DNA of 64,000 nt from Streptomyces roseicoloratus (GCF_004117935.1 NZ_SDOY01000135.1:1-64000); one strand, 5' to 3'. Shown: positions 41,420-50,299, numbered from the stretch's first letter. Notes: generated by a model from the sequence alone, not told the origin. Numbers and translations: made by a program.

Positions 41420-42586
41420 TCAGGACGAGGCGGCGCCGCCGACGGGCGCGGCGGAGACGTCGTCGATCGCCGCGGAGTCGCCGATGGCCGCCGCATCGGC
41501 GCCGGTGGTCGCCGCGGAATCGCCGGTCGTCGTGGTCGCCTTGCGCAGGGCGCTGATGCAGGCGCCGATCGCCTCCTGCAGCGCTTCGAGGCGCTGCAGC
41601 ATGTCCTCCTCGACGACGTCCTCTTCCAGGACCTCGTCGAGGGTCAGCTCCTCGAAGACCTTCGTCGCCTTCTGCAGGCTGTTGTAGAACTTCGTCCGGC
41701 GCTCCTGGACCCGCAGCCGCGGGTCCGCCTCGACGGCCCGGGCGACCATCGACCGCACGGTGTCGTAGGCCTCGCCGGCCCACTCGCCGGCCTCCTCCGA
41801 GTCGTCCAGCTCGTCGATCAGCGACAGGTGCCGCTCGGCCTCGGCGCGCAGCTCCGCCGGCGCCGCCACGGTCTGGCCCGCGGGCGTCCTGATCTGCCCG
41901 CCTTCGGCGATCTGCCGCACGTACTCGATCCGGTCCGCCGCCTTCGCCTCCTGCGCCACGGCCTTCTTCAGGTCGCCGGTGCGGGCGATGGCCCGGGCCA
42001 TCTCGGTCTGCAGCGCCGGGTCCTCCTTCATGCGGTCGAGCAGCGCGCCCCGCGCCGCCTCCGCGGTGCCCGGGTCGGCGAGGATCGCGGCGCGCAGCGC
42101 GGTCGGGTTCTCCGCCACCTCCAGCGCCTTGGTCGCCTTGATGCCCTCGGCCTCGGCAGCCGCCGTGATCGCGTGGCCGCGCACGGAGGTCGCGCTGTTG
42201 CGGGAGGAGTAGTACGACAGCCAGACGTCGGCCTCCGGGAGCTCGATGTCCTCGCCCGGCCGCAGGGCCTCGAACTGCGGCACCAGACCGTCGTCGGCGG
42301 CCGCGTCCCAGGCCTTGTAGTAGCGCATGACCCGGTCGGGGGAGCAGCCGGCGAGCTCGGCGAAGGCCTTCGCCGAGATCTTCTCGGAGCCCTCGGCCTG
42401 CTGCCCGCCGGGACGCACGCTGCGGGCCACCTTCAGCGCGAAGGCCCAGCCGCCGGTCCGCGCGTACACCCCGAAGTCACGGGCGTCGCGCACCACGGCC
42501 TCGGCGACGGACTGCGCGGCGGGTTCGACCCACTCGCCGGTGTCGACGGGAGCGGGGATGCCGGACGGGGCGAACGAGGTGGTCAC
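41420..42586 (-). CDS. Uncharacterised Streptomyces protein with putative HTH
   Basis: The 388-residue acidic, helical protein has a region at about residues 65-115 (EKISAKAFAELAGCSPDRVM, RYYKAWDAAADDGLV) that looks like a helix-turn-helix followed by a KAW helix. The C-terminal third is strongly helical and acidic (FEELTLDEVLEEDVVEEDML, QRLEALQEAIGACISAL), probably a coiled coil, and the tail is a low-complexity Ala/Thr/Asp region. No signal peptide is present. The combination suggests a DNA-binding or chromosome-associated protein, but the function is unknown. It is divergent from the peptidase operon at 42760. Confidence 0.7.
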   Translation of the reverse strand: MTTSFAPSGIPAPVDTGEWVEPAAQSVAEAVVRDARDFGVYARTGGWAFALKVARSVRPGGQQAEGSEKISAKAFAELAGCSPDRVMRYYKAWDAAADDGLVPQFEALRPGEDIELPEADVWLSYYSSRNSATSVRGHAITAAAEAEGIKATKALEVAENPTALRAAILADPGTAEAARGALLDRMKEDPALQTEMARAIARTGDLKKAVAQEAKAADRIEYVRQIAEGGQIRTPAGQTVAAPAELRAEAERHLSLIDELDDSEEAGEWAGEAYDTVRSMVARAVEADPRLRVQERRTKFYNSLQKATKVFEELTLDEVLEEDVVEEDMLQRLEALQEAIGACISALRKATTTTGDSAATTGADAAAIGDSAAIDDVSAAPVGGAASS

Positions 42587-42709
42587 CGAGGGGTCTCCTG
42601 GGGTACGCGGGACGACGAAAACTGCGCCCGTCAGCCTATACGTACGTGATGAAAGGATTCGCCCGAATCACCGGTGTCCGGCGGCACCACCGGTCCACGC
42701 CTCCGACAG

Positions 42710-42752
42710 TTATCCACAGGGGTGGTGGGGGTCACGGGGCGGCGCGTACGGT
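42710..42752 (+). promoter_or_regulatory. Promoter region of peptidase operon with a perfect DnaA box
   Basis: TTATCCACA (42710-42718) is the exact DnaA-box consensus. TACGGT (42747-42752) is a -10 box seven bases before the ATG at 42760, so the operon is probably transcribed as a leaderless mRNA. No good -35 is visible. Whether DnaA binds here is unknown. Confidence 0.45.
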
Positions 42753-42759
42753 GCCAGAC

Positions 42760-43593
42760 ATGAAGATCCTCATCAGCGCCGACATGGAAGGGGCCACGGG
42801 CGTGACCTGGCCCGCCGACGTGCTGCCCGGCACCCCGCAGTGGGAGCGGTGCCGCTCGATGTTCACCTCGGACGTGAACGCGGCGGTGCAGGGCTTCTTC
42901 GACGGCGGTGCCGACGAGGTGCTGATCAACGAGGCGCACTGGTCCATGCGCAATCTGCTCCTGGAGCGGCTCGACGAGCGGGCCGAGATGCTCACCGGCC
43001 GCCACAAGTCGCTCTCCATGGTCGAGGGCGTGCAGCACGGGGACGTCGACGGCATCGCCTTCGTCGGCTACCACACCGGCGCCGGCGCCGAGGGCGTCCT
43101 CGCCCACACCTACCTCGCCAACTCCATCACCGGCGTCTGGCTGAACGGCGAGCGCGCGAGCGAGGGACTGCTCAACGCGCACGTCGTGGCCGAGTTCGGC
43201 GTCCCCGTCATCCTCGTCACCGGCGACGACCTGACCTGCGAGGACGCGATCCAGTACGCGCCGGAGGCCCACAAGGTCGCCGTCAAGGACCACGTGTCGC
43301 GGTACGCGGCGGTGTGCCGCACGCCCGCCAGGACCGCCGCCGCCATCCGCGCCGCCGCCAAGGAGGCCACCGCGCTGGCCGTGCGTCACGATCCGGTGCG
43401 CGGCGGGCCGTTCACGGTGGAGCTGGAGTTCGACGCCGAACACCTCGCCGCCGCCGCGACGGTGGTCCCCGGCGCCGAGCGGAGTGGCGAACGGCGCGCC
43501 GCCTACACCAGCGCGACGATGTACGAGGCAATTCGCACGTTCAAGGCGGTGACCACGATCGTGTCCGCCGCCGTGGAGGAACAGTATGGCTGA
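42760..43593 (+). CDS. dppA: M55-family D-aminopeptidase
   Basis: The 277-residue zinc peptidase begins with the metal-binding MKILISADMEGATGV and has GYHTGAGAEGVLAHTY, with further metal or catalytic histidines, and NGERASEGLLNAHVVAEFGV. Characterised relatives (Bacillus DppA) cleave D-amino-acid peptides such as D-Ala-D-Ala. It is the first gene of a four-gene run whose other members are an M20 peptidase, an S9 peptidase and an S66 LD-carboxypeptidase. Its end overlaps the M20 start by eight bases. Recycling of muropeptides or D-peptides is the likely shared task. Confidence 0.88.
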   Translation: MKILISADMEGATGVTWPADVLPGTPQWERCRSMFTSDVNAAVQGFFDGGADEVLINEAHWSMRNLLLERLDERAEMLTGRHKSLSMVEGVQHGDVDGIAFVGYHTGAGAEGVLAHTYLANSITGVWLNGERASEGLLNAHVVAEFGVPVILVTGDDLTCEDAIQYAPEAHKVAVKDHVSRYAAVCRTPARTAAAIRAAAKEATALAVRHDPVRGGPFTVELEFDAEHLAAAATVVPGAERSGERRAAYTSATMYEAIRTFKAVTTIVSAAVEEQYG

Positions 43594-44920
43594 GCAGCAC
43601 CACGGCCCGGACACGACGGCCCTCGACGAGGTCGTCACCTTCACCTCCGAGCTGATCCGCATCGACACCACCAACCGGGGCGGCGGCGACTGCCGCGAGC
43701 GGCCCGCCGCCGAGTACGTCGCCGAACGGCTCGCCGACACGGGCATCGAGCCCACCCTCCTGGAGCGCGCACCGGGCCGCACCAACGTCGTCGCCCGGAT
43801 CCCCGGCACCGACCCGACCGCCGACGCCCTCCTCGTCCACGGACACCTCGACGTCGTGCCCGCCGAGGCCGCCGACTGGACCGTGCACCCGTTCTCCGGC
43901 GAGGTCCGCGACGGGATCGTCTGGGGCCGGGGCGCCGTCGACATGAAGAACATGGACGCGATGGTGCTCGCCGTCGTCCGCTCCTGGGCCCGGCAGGGCA
44001 TCCGGCCGCGCCGCGACATCGTCGTCGCCTACACCGCCGACGAGGAGGCCAGCGCCGAGGACGGCTCCGGCTTCCTCGCCGACCGTCACGCCGTCCTCTT
44101 CGAGGGATGCACCGAGGGCATCAGCGAATCCGGCGCCTTCAGCTTCCACCCCGACCCCGCCACCAGGATCTACCCGATCGCCGCAGGCGAGCGCGGCACC
44201 GCCTGGGTCAAGCTCACCGCCCGCGGCCGGGCAGGCCACGGCTCCAAGGTCAACACGGCCAACGCGGTGACCCGCCTCGCCGCGGCCGTCGCCCGCATCG
44301 GCGAGCACGAATGGCCCGTCCGGATCACCCCGACCGTGCGGGCCGCGCTCACCGCGCTCGCCGCCCTCTACGGCATCGACACCGACCCCGGCGCCCGCGA
44401 CTTCGACGCCGACCGCCTCCTGGAGAAGCTCGGACCGGCCGCCGCCCTCGTCGCACCCACCCTGCGCAACAGCACCAACCCGACGATGCTGGACGCCGGT
44501 TACAAGGTCAACGTCATCCCCGGCCAGGCCGTCGCCTACATCGACGGACGCATGGTGCCCGGCGGCGAGGAGGAATTCGCCGCGACCATGGACCTGCTCA
44601 CCGGGACCGACGTGGACTGGGAGTTCCACCACCGCGAAGTGCCGCTGGAGGCACCGGTCGACTCGCCGACCTTCGCCCGGCTGCGCGCCGCCGTCGAGCG
44701 CTTCGACCCGGACGGCCACGTCATCCCGTTCTCCATGTCCGGCGGCACCGACGCCAAGCAGTTCTCCCGCCTCGGCATCACCGGCTACGGCTTCTCACCC
44801 CTGAAGCTGCCGCCGGACCTCGACTACGGAGCGCTGTTCCACGGCGTCGACGAACGCGTCCCCGTCGACGCCCTGCACTTCGGCGTCCGCGTCCTCGACC
44901 ACTACCTGCGCGACGCCTGA
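43586..44920 (+). CDS. M20-family metallopeptidase
   Basis: The 444-residue enzyme has the binuclear zinc site of M20/M25/M40 peptidases: ALLVHGHLDVVPA (HxD), GAVDMKNMDAM, VAYTADEEASAEDG (EE) and a C-terminal SMSGGTDAKQFSRLGI. A dimerisation/lid domain lies at about residues 195-300. The substrate is probably a dipeptide or N-acyl amino acid. Its start overlaps the dppA end by eight bases (43586-43593), so the two are translationally coupled. Confidence 0.88.
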   Translation: MAEQHHGPDTTALDEVVTFTSELIRIDTTNRGGGDCRERPAAEYVAERLADTGIEPTLLERAPGRTNVVARIPGTDPTADALLVHGHLDVVPAEAADWTVHPFSGEVRDGIVWGRGAVDMKNMDAMVLAVVRSWARQGIRPRRDIVVAYTADEEASAEDGSGFLADRHAVLFEGCTEGISESGAFSFHPDPATRIYPIAAGERGTAWVKLTARGRAGHGSKVNTANAVTRLAAAVARIGEHEWPVRITPTVRAALTALAALYGIDTDPGARDFDADRLLEKLGPAAALVAPTLRNSTNPTMLDAGYKVNVIPGQAVAYIDGRMVPGGEEEFAATMDLLTGTDVDWEFHHREVPLEAPVDSPTFARLRAAVERFDPDGHVIPFSMSGGTDAKQFSRLGITGYGFSPLKLPPDLDYGALFHGVDERVPVDALHFGVRVLDHYLRDA

Positions 44921-44935
44921 CCACACCGCTCCAAA

Positions 44936-45015
44936 GCACGACCGTCACACCCGCACGACCGTCACACCCGCACGACCGTCACACCCGCACGACCGTCACA
45001 CCCGCACGACCCGTA
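44936..45015. repeat. 17-bp tandem repeat inside the peptidase operon
   Basis: Unit GCACGACCGTCACACCC: four perfect copies (44936-45003) and a partial fifth. It fills the gap between the M20 and S9 genes and must be part of their common transcript. Perfect identity of the copies points to recent expansion. Confidence 0.9.
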
Positions 45016-45029
45016 CAGGGGGGATCCCG

Positions 45030-47030
45030 ATGGCACCCACGGCCACCTACGGCAGCTGGCCGTCACCCATCGACGCCGCGCTCGCCGCCGCACACGACGG
45101 ACGGCCCGAGTACGTCGGCTTCGTCGGCGACGAGGTGTGGTGGACCGCCCCACGACCCGCCGAGGGCGGACGGCGCGCCCTGGTGCGCCGCCGCTCCGAC
45201 GGCACCGAGGAGTCGGTGCTGCCGGCCCCGTGGAACGTCCGCAGCCGGGTCATCGAGTACGGCGGACAGCCCTGGGCCGGCACGGTGCGGGCCGACGGCA
45301 CCCCGCTCGTCGTCTTCAGCCACCACCCCGACCAGCGGCTCTACGCCTGCGAGTTCGGCGCCCCCGGCGGCCCGGAACCCCGCCCGCTCACCCCCCTCTG
45401 CGGCGCCGGCGACGGACTGCGCTGGGCCGACCCGGTGCTGCTGCCCGAGCGCGGCGAGGTCTGGTGCGTCCTGGAGGAGTTCACCGGACCCGCGCCCACC
45501 GACGTGCGCCGCGTCATCGCCGCCGTGCCCCTGGACGGATCCGCCGCCGCCGACCGCTCCCGGATCCGCGAACTCACCGACGACACCCACCGCTTCGTCA
45601 CCGCGCCCCGCCTGTCGCCGGACGGCGGGCGCGCCGCCTGGATCGCCTGGGACCACCCGCGCATGCCCTGGGACGGCACCGAGGTCCTGCTCGCCGAGAT
45701 CACCCCCGAAGGCACCCTCGGTGCCCCGCGCGTCGTCGCCGGCGGCACCGACGAGTCCGTCCCCCAGATCGCCTGGACCGCCGACGGACAGCTGCTCCAC
45801 CTCGGCGACCGCACCGGCTGGTGGAACCTCTACCGCGCCACCGGCGAGGACGGCGAACCCGCCGCCGCACCCGTCCCGCTCTGTCCCCGGCCCGAGGAGT
45901 TCGGCGGACCGCTGTGGAAGATCGGCCTCAGCTGGTTCCAGCCGCTGGAGAACGGGCTGATCGCCGTCATCCACGGCAAGGGCACCACCGCCCTCGGCAT
46001 ACTCGACCCCGACAGCGGCGAACTCGTCGACGCCGCCGGACCCTGGACGGAATGGGCCGCCACCCTCGCCGTCCACGGCACCCGCGTCGTCGGCGTCGCC
46101 GCCAGCCCGCGCAGCGCCTACGAGGTCGTCGAACTCGACACCCGCACCGGCCGCGCCCGCGTCATCGGCTCCCCGCACCACGACCCGGTCGACCCCGCCT
46201 ACTACCCCGAACCCCAGATCCGCACCTTCACCGGCCCCGACGACCGCGAGATCCACGCCCACGTCTACCCGCCCCACAACCCCGACCGCACCCCGCCCGG
46301 CGACGAACTCCCGCCCTACGTCGTCTGGGCCCACGGCGGCCCCACCGGCCACGCCCCGCTCGTCCTCGACCTGGAGATCGCCTACTTCACGTCCCGGGGC
46401 ATCGGCGTCGCCGAGGTCAACTACGGCGGCTCCACCGGCTACGGCCGGGAGTACCGCGAACGGCTCCGCGAACAGTGGGGCGTCGTCGACGTCGAGGACT
46501 GCGCCGCCGTGGCCCGCGCCCTCGCCGACGAAGGCACCGCCGACCCCGCACGGCTCGCCGTCCGCGGCGGCAGCGCCGGCGGCTGGACCGCCGCCGCCTC
46601 CCTCACCCGCAGCGACGTCTACGCCTGCGGCACCGTCATCTACCCCATCCTCGACCCCACCGCCTGGGCCACCGGCGAGACCCACGACTTCGAATCGCAG
46701 TACACGCGTTCCCTGATCGGCCCGCTCGACGAGGTACCCGCCCGCTACCGCGACCGCTCCCCACTGGAGAACGCCGAGAAGATCACCGCGCCCTTCCTCC
46801 TGCTCCAGGGACTCGACGACGTGATCTGCCCGCCCGCCCAGGCCGAACGGTTCCTCGCCCGCATGGCCGGCCGCGGCGTTCCGCACGGCTACCTCGCCTT
46901 CGCCGGCGAAGGCCACGGCTTCCGCCGCGCCGACACCATGACCCGCGCCCTCGAAGCCGAACTCGCCCTGTACGTCCACACCTTCGGCCTCGACCGGTCC
47001 GACGTCACCGCACCGGAGCTCAGGTCATGA
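45030..47030 (+). CDS. S9-family prolyl oligopeptidase-like peptidase
   Basis: The 666-residue protein has an N-terminal beta-propeller-like half and a C-terminal alpha/beta-hydrolase half. The nucleophile serine lies in RGGSAGGWTAAASL, the aspartate in LLLQGLDDVICPPAQ, the histidine in GEGHGFRRAD and the substrate loop in VWAHGGPTGHAP. Enzymes of this group (acylaminoacyl-peptidase/DPP-like) remove residues or dipeptides from peptide N-termini. There is no signal peptide. The ATG at 45030 has GGGGGGAT upstream. Its stop overlaps the S66 start in an ATGA arrangement (47027-47030). Confidence 0.9.
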   Translation: MAPTATYGSWPSPIDAALAAAHDGRPEYVGFVGDEVWWTAPRPAEGGRRALVRRRSDGTEESVLPAPWNVRSRVIEYGGQPWAGTVRADGTPLVVFSHHPDQRLYACEFGAPGGPEPRPLTPLCGAGDGLRWADPVLLPERGEVWCVLEEFTGPAPTDVRRVIAAVPLDGSAAADRSRIRELTDDTHRFVTAPRLSPDGGRAAWIAWDHPRMPWDGTEVLLAEITPEGTLGAPRVVAGGTDESVPQIAWTADGQLLHLGDRTGWWNLYRATGEDGEPAAAPVPLCPRPEEFGGPLWKIGLSWFQPLENGLIAVIHGKGTTALGILDPDSGELVDAAGPWTEWAATLAVHGTRVVGVAASPRSAYEVVELDTRTGRARVIGSPHHDPVDPAYYPEPQIRTFTGPDDREIHAHVYPPHNPDRTPPGDELPPYVVWAHGGPTGHAPLVLDLEIAYFTSRGIGVAEVNYGGSTGYGREYRERLREQWGVVDVEDCAAVARALADEGTADPARLAVRGGSAGGWTAAASLTRSDVYACGTVIYPILDPTAWATGETHDFESQYTRSLIGPLDEVPARYRDRSPLENAEKITAPFLLLQGLDDVICPPAQAERFLARMAGRGVPHGYLAFAGEGHGFRRADTMTRALEAELALYVHTFGLDRSDVTAPELRS

Positions 47031-47971
47031 CCCACGGACTCCCGCCCCACGGACTCGTCCGCCCGCCCCGGCTGCGCCCCGGCGCCCGCGTCGCCGTCGT
47101 CGCGCCCAGCGGGCCCGTACCGGAGGACCGCCTCCAGGCCGGGCTCGACCTCCTGCGCGGCTGGGACCTCGACCCGGTCGTGGCACCCCACGTCCTCGAC
47201 ACCCACCCGGCCCTCACCCATCTGGCCGGCACCGACGCCGACCGGGCCCGCGACCTCACCGAGGCCTGGTGCGACCCGGACGTCTCCGCCGTACTGTGCG
47301 CCCGCGGCGGCTACGGGGCCCAGCGCATGGTCGACCTGCTCGACTGGACCGCGATACGGGCCGCGGGCCCCAAGGTGCTCGTCGGCTACAGCGACGTCAC
47401 CGCCCTCCACGAGGCCTTCGCCGTCCGCCTCGGGCTCGCCACCCTGCACGGCCCGATGGTCGCGGCGGCCGCCTTCCTCAAGGACGCCCGCACCCAGGAG
47501 TCCCTCCGGGCCACCCTCTTCGAGCCCGAGTCGGTCCGCACCATCGGCCTGGACACCGCCACCGCCCTGGTACCGGGCCGCGCCCACGGCGTCACCCTCG
47601 GCGGCTGCCTCGCCCTGCTCGCCGCGGACCTCGGCACCCCGCACGCCCGGCCCTCCGCCCGGGGCGGGCTGCTGCTCCTGGAGGACGTGGGCGAGGAGCC
47701 GTACCGCCTGGACCGGATGCTCACCCAGCTGCTCCGCTCCGGCCGACTGGACGGCGTCGCCGCGATCGGCCTCGGCTCCTGGGAGGAGTGCGGCCCGTAC
47801 GACGAGGTCCGCGCGGTGCTCGCCGACCGCCTCGGCGGCCTCGGCGTCCCGGTCCTGGAGCACATGGGCTTCGGCCACCACGAAAGCGCACCGACCGTGC
47901 CCCTCGGCATCCCGGGCGTCCTGGACACCGAGACGGGCACGCTCACCCTGGACGTACCGGCACTGCGCTGA
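47027..47971 (+). CDS. LD-carboxypeptidase (S66 family)
   Basis: The 314-residue protein resembles LD-carboxypeptidase A and microcin immunity MccF proteins. ARGGYGAQRMVDLLDW and VLVGYSDVTALHEAF surround the nucleophile serine, LLLEDVGEEPYRLDRMLTQL carries the catalytic glutamate, and GFGHHESAPTVPLG the histidine. Such enzymes cut L,D-bonds, as between diaminopimelate or lysine and D-Ala in murein tetrapeptides. With DppA and the M20 and S9 peptidases it makes a set that could degrade muropeptides down to amino acids. It is translationally coupled to the S9 gene. Confidence 0.88.
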   Translation: MTHGLPPHGLVRPPRLRPGARVAVVAPSGPVPEDRLQAGLDLLRGWDLDPVVAPHVLDTHPALTHLAGTDADRARDLTEAWCDPDVSAVLCARGGYGAQRMVDLLDWTAIRAAGPKVLVGYSDVTALHEAFAVRLGLATLHGPMVAAAAFLKDARTQESLRATLFEPESVRTIGLDTATALVPGRAHGVTLGGCLALLAADLGTPHARPSARGGLLLLEDVGEEPYRLDRMLTQLLRSGRLDGVAAIGLGSWEECGPYDEVRAVLADRLGGLGVPVLEHMGFGHHESAPTVPLGIPGVLDTETGTLTLDVPALR

Positions 47972-48036
47972 GACCGACGGCCGGCCCGACGCCCCCGACG
48001 GCACGGGGACGCCGTCCCGGCCCGCCCTGCCCGACG

Positions 48037-49116
48037 TCAGAGCGCCGCGTATCCCGGGCGGACCACGGCGTCGATCAGCCGCCGCCGCTCCGGCAGCGGC
48101 AGGAAGGCGGCCTCCAGAGCGGCGACCGTGAACTCCTCGAAGACCTCCGGGCCGTACCCGAAGGCGTCCGCCATGTGCTGGAACTCCTCGCTCATGGTGG
48201 TGCCGGACACCAGCCGGTTGTCCGTGTTGAGCGTGATCCGGAAGCCGAGCCGGCGCAGCTCGTCGATCGGGTGCGAGGCGTAGTCCTTGGCCGCGCCCGT
48301 CTGGAGGTTGGAGGTCGGGCAGACCTCCAGGGCGATGCGGTTGTCCCGCACGTACGAGGCCAGGCGGCCCAGCGTGCCGTCCTCGGCGATGTCGTCCGTG
48401 ATCCGCACACCGTGCCCGATCCGCTCGGTGCCGCACACCTGCACGGCCTCGTGGATCGACTCCGCGCCGACGGCCTCGCCCGCGTGGATGGTGAAGTGGC
48501 AGTTCTCCCGCTTCAGGTGCTGGAAGGCGGGCAGGTGACGGGCCGGCGGGTTGCCGATCTCGCCGCCGGCGATGTCGAAGCCGGCCACACCGCTGTCGCG
48601 GTGGGCGACGGTCAGCTGCGCGATCTCCAGCGAACGGTCCGTGTGCCGCATGCCGGTGAGCAGCGCGCGGACGGTGATCCGGCCACCCGTACGGCGCTCG
48701 CCCTCGCGGAAGCCGGCGTTCACGGCCTCGACGACCTCGTCGAGCGTGAGGCCGCCCTCGAGGTGCTGCTCGGGCGCGTACCGCACCTCGGCGTAGACGA
48801 CCCCGTCGGCGGCCAGGTCCTCGGCGCACTCCGCCGCGATCCGCTCCAGCGCCTCGCGGGTCTGCATCACCGCGCAGGTGTGGGCGAAGGTCTCCAGGTA
48901 CCGCTCCAGCGACCCGGAGTCGGCGGCGTCCCGGAACCAGACCGCCAGCTCGGCCGGATCCTCGGTGGGCAGCCCGGTGTAGCCGCACTCGCGCGCCAGC
49001 TCGACGATCGTGGCCGGACGCAGCCCGCCGTCGAGGTGGTCGTGCAGGACGGCCTTGGGAGCCTTGCGGATCCAGTCGGCGACGGCAGGGGAGGCGGAGT
49101 TGTCAGACAAGTGCAT
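48037..49116 (-). CDS. add: Adenosine deaminase
   Basis: The 359-residue enzyme converts adenosine to inosine. Signatures are [11 protein letters not shown] (zinc-binding HxH), [14 protein letters not shown] (catalytic HAGE), GHGVRI and the C-terminal [12 protein letters not shown]. The ATG at 49116 is followed immediately by the palindrome TTGTCAGACAA in codons 3-6. The -10-like TACACT (49125-49130 on the minus strand) lies eight bases upstream of the ATG, so the mRNA is probably leaderless. A second palindrome (49147-49165) covers the presumed -35 region. It is followed by the convergent S66 gene. Confidence 0.93.
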   Translation of the reverse strand: MHLSDNSASPAVADWIRKAPKAVLHDHLDGGLRPATIVELARECGYTGLPTEDPAELAVWFRDAADSGSLERYLETFAHTCAVMQTREALERIAAECAEDLAADGVVYAEVRYAPEQHLEGGLTLDEVVEAVNAGFREGERRTGGRITVRALLTGMRHTDRSLEIAQLTVAHRDSGVAGFDIAGGEIGNPPARHLPAFQHLKRENCHFTIHAGEAVGAESIHEAVQVCGTERIGHGVRITDDIAEDGTLGRLASYVRDNRIALEVCPTSNLQTGAAKDYASHPIDELRRLGFRITLNTDNRLVSGTTMSEEFQHMADAFGYGPEVFEEFTVAALEAAFLPLPERRRLIDAVVRPGYAAL

Positions 49117-49165
49117 GGCGGGGAAGTGTACGCCACCACGGACACCCGCCGGTGTGACACCGGCG
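49100..49165 (-). promoter_or_regulatory. add control region: two palindromes around the start
   Basis: TTGTCAGACAA (49100-49110) lies just inside the coding region and is identical to the palindrome at 50208-50218 before the GntR gene. CGCCGGTGT-G-ACACCGGCG (49147-49165) is a perfect 19-bp palindrome over the expected -35. TACACT (49125-49130) is the -10. Dual operator control is likely. The rest of the gap up to 49473 shows no gene. Confidence 0.55.
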
Positions 49166-49473
49166 ACAGCGCCCGCCGACGACGGGCGAAGCCCGGAATC
49201 CTTCCCGGACCCGCGAGAGCGGAGGGCGGCGGGCAGGGTCGGGAAACCGAAGCGGACCCGCAGCCGACGACGGCGTGGGAGGGGGCGAGGCCGGGGCCGG
49301 GGCCCCTGCTCGGCGACCACCGGGTCGCGGTCTCCGCACGTGGCGGCCTCCTCCATGAGCGAAGCGCACTGGAGGCGGCGGCCCGGACGCCCCACCCGCG
49401 GGCGAGCGCGGCGCGGATCCGGCCGGGCGAGAAGCCCCGGCGCCGTCCAGGGGTTCTCCCGTCCGGGCAGACC

Positions 49474-49881
49474 TCAGCGGCGAGCCGCCGACACCCGCTC
49501 CGGGCACGTCTCGCCCTTCTTCACCACGCCCACCACCACCCGCCCGCGCGCCCGGCGCTGCACCCCCGGTGCCGGGTACTGCGTACAGACCCACCAGTTC
49601 GGCGGCCACAGCACCCGCCTGTCCCGTCCGCCCACGTCGTGGACGTCCAGCCGGGTCCGCGGCGCCAGCACGGTGAAGACCCGCCACAGCCCGCGTCCCA
49701 GCAGGTCGGGCATGGGCTGGCGCCCACCGGTGCGCTCCGTGCCCGCCGCGTGCCCCGCACCCTCGACGCCCTTCGTCCGCTCCGCGGCCTCCTCGTCGCT
49801 GACCGCCGGCTCCGCCGAGCTCACGGCCACCGCGGCGAGCGCGAGCACGGCACCGGCGCCGAGCAGCGCCGCCCGCCTCAC
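49474..49881 (-). CDS. Small exported protein with PASTA-like C-terminus
   Basis: The 135-residue protein starts at a GTG (49881) that overlaps the stop of the preceding LapA-domain gene as GTGA, so it is translationally coupled. An N-terminal signal peptide is clear (RRAALLGAGAVLALAAVAVS, AEP cleavage). The C-terminal 60 residues (WWVCTQYPAPGVQRRARGRV, VVGVVKKGETCP) resemble a PASTA domain with a probable disulfide between two cysteines. PASTA domains bind muropeptides or cell-wall material. The acidic linker (SDEEAAERTKGVEGAG) has no recognisable fold. Confidence 0.65.
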   Translation of the reverse strand: MRRAALLGAGAVLALAAVAVSSAEPAVSDEEAAERTKGVEGAGHAAGTERTGGRQPMPDLLGRGLWRVFTVLAPRTRLDVHDVGGRDRRVLWPPNWWVCTQYPAPGVQRRARGRVVVGVVKKGETCPERVSAARR

Positions 49882-50120
49882 TTGCGCCTCCGGGCCGCCG
49901 CGAAGTAGCCGCAGACGGCGCTGAGCAGGGCGGTCACGAGGAGCGCGAGGTAGAGCGGCATCGTGACCTCGGGGATGAGCAGTCTGATCCGCACCTTGCT
50001 CGTGTTCTCGAAGATGAACACGAGCAGGAGGATCACGAGGATCCCGATCGCGATCCGGCCGGGAGTGAGGACGCGGCCCGCCCGGCTCCCCTCCGTGCTC
50101 GATGTCTCCCTGCGACTCAT
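49878..50120 (-). CDS. LapA-domain membrane protein
   Basis: This 80-residue protein has two predicted transmembrane helices (IAIGILVILLLVFIFENTSK and LYLALLVTALLSAVCGYFAA) with the ENTSKVRIRLLIPEV connection typical of lipopolysaccharide-assembly-A (DUF1049) domains, ending in a positively charged tail. In Gram-positive bacteria its role is not known to me; cell-envelope function is a guess. It is the first gene of a pair, coupled to the PASTA-like gene through GTGA overlap. Confidence 0.85.
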   Translation of the reverse strand: MSRRETSSTEGSRAGRVLTPGRIAIGILVILLLVFIFENTSKVRIRLLIPEVTMPLYLALLVTALLSAVCGYFAAARRRK

Positions 50121-50207
50121 GGGCCGGACCTCTCCTCCGTCGTGCGTTCCCCCAGGATGGGCCGATTCCGCGGATTCGGCGGCGGCGAAGGCGGCCGTAC
50201 GGGTGAC

Positions 50208-50235
50208 TTGTCAGACAACGGCGGGCGGCTACGGT
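50208..50235 (+). promoter_or_regulatory. GntR promoter and autoregulatory palindrome
   Basis: TTGTCA (50208-50213) and TACGGT (50230-50235), separated by 16 bases, make a plausible vegetative promoter. TTGTCAGACAA (50208-50218) is a perfect palindrome overlapping the -35 and fits the GntR/FadR-type pattern T-N-GT-N3-AC-N-A. The GTG start of the gene is 64 bases downstream. Confidence 0.6.
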
Positions 50236-50299
50236 AGACACGGCGGACGTGGCCGCGCACCTCGTCGGGTGCGGGTACCAGCACGAGGAGGACCGATCC

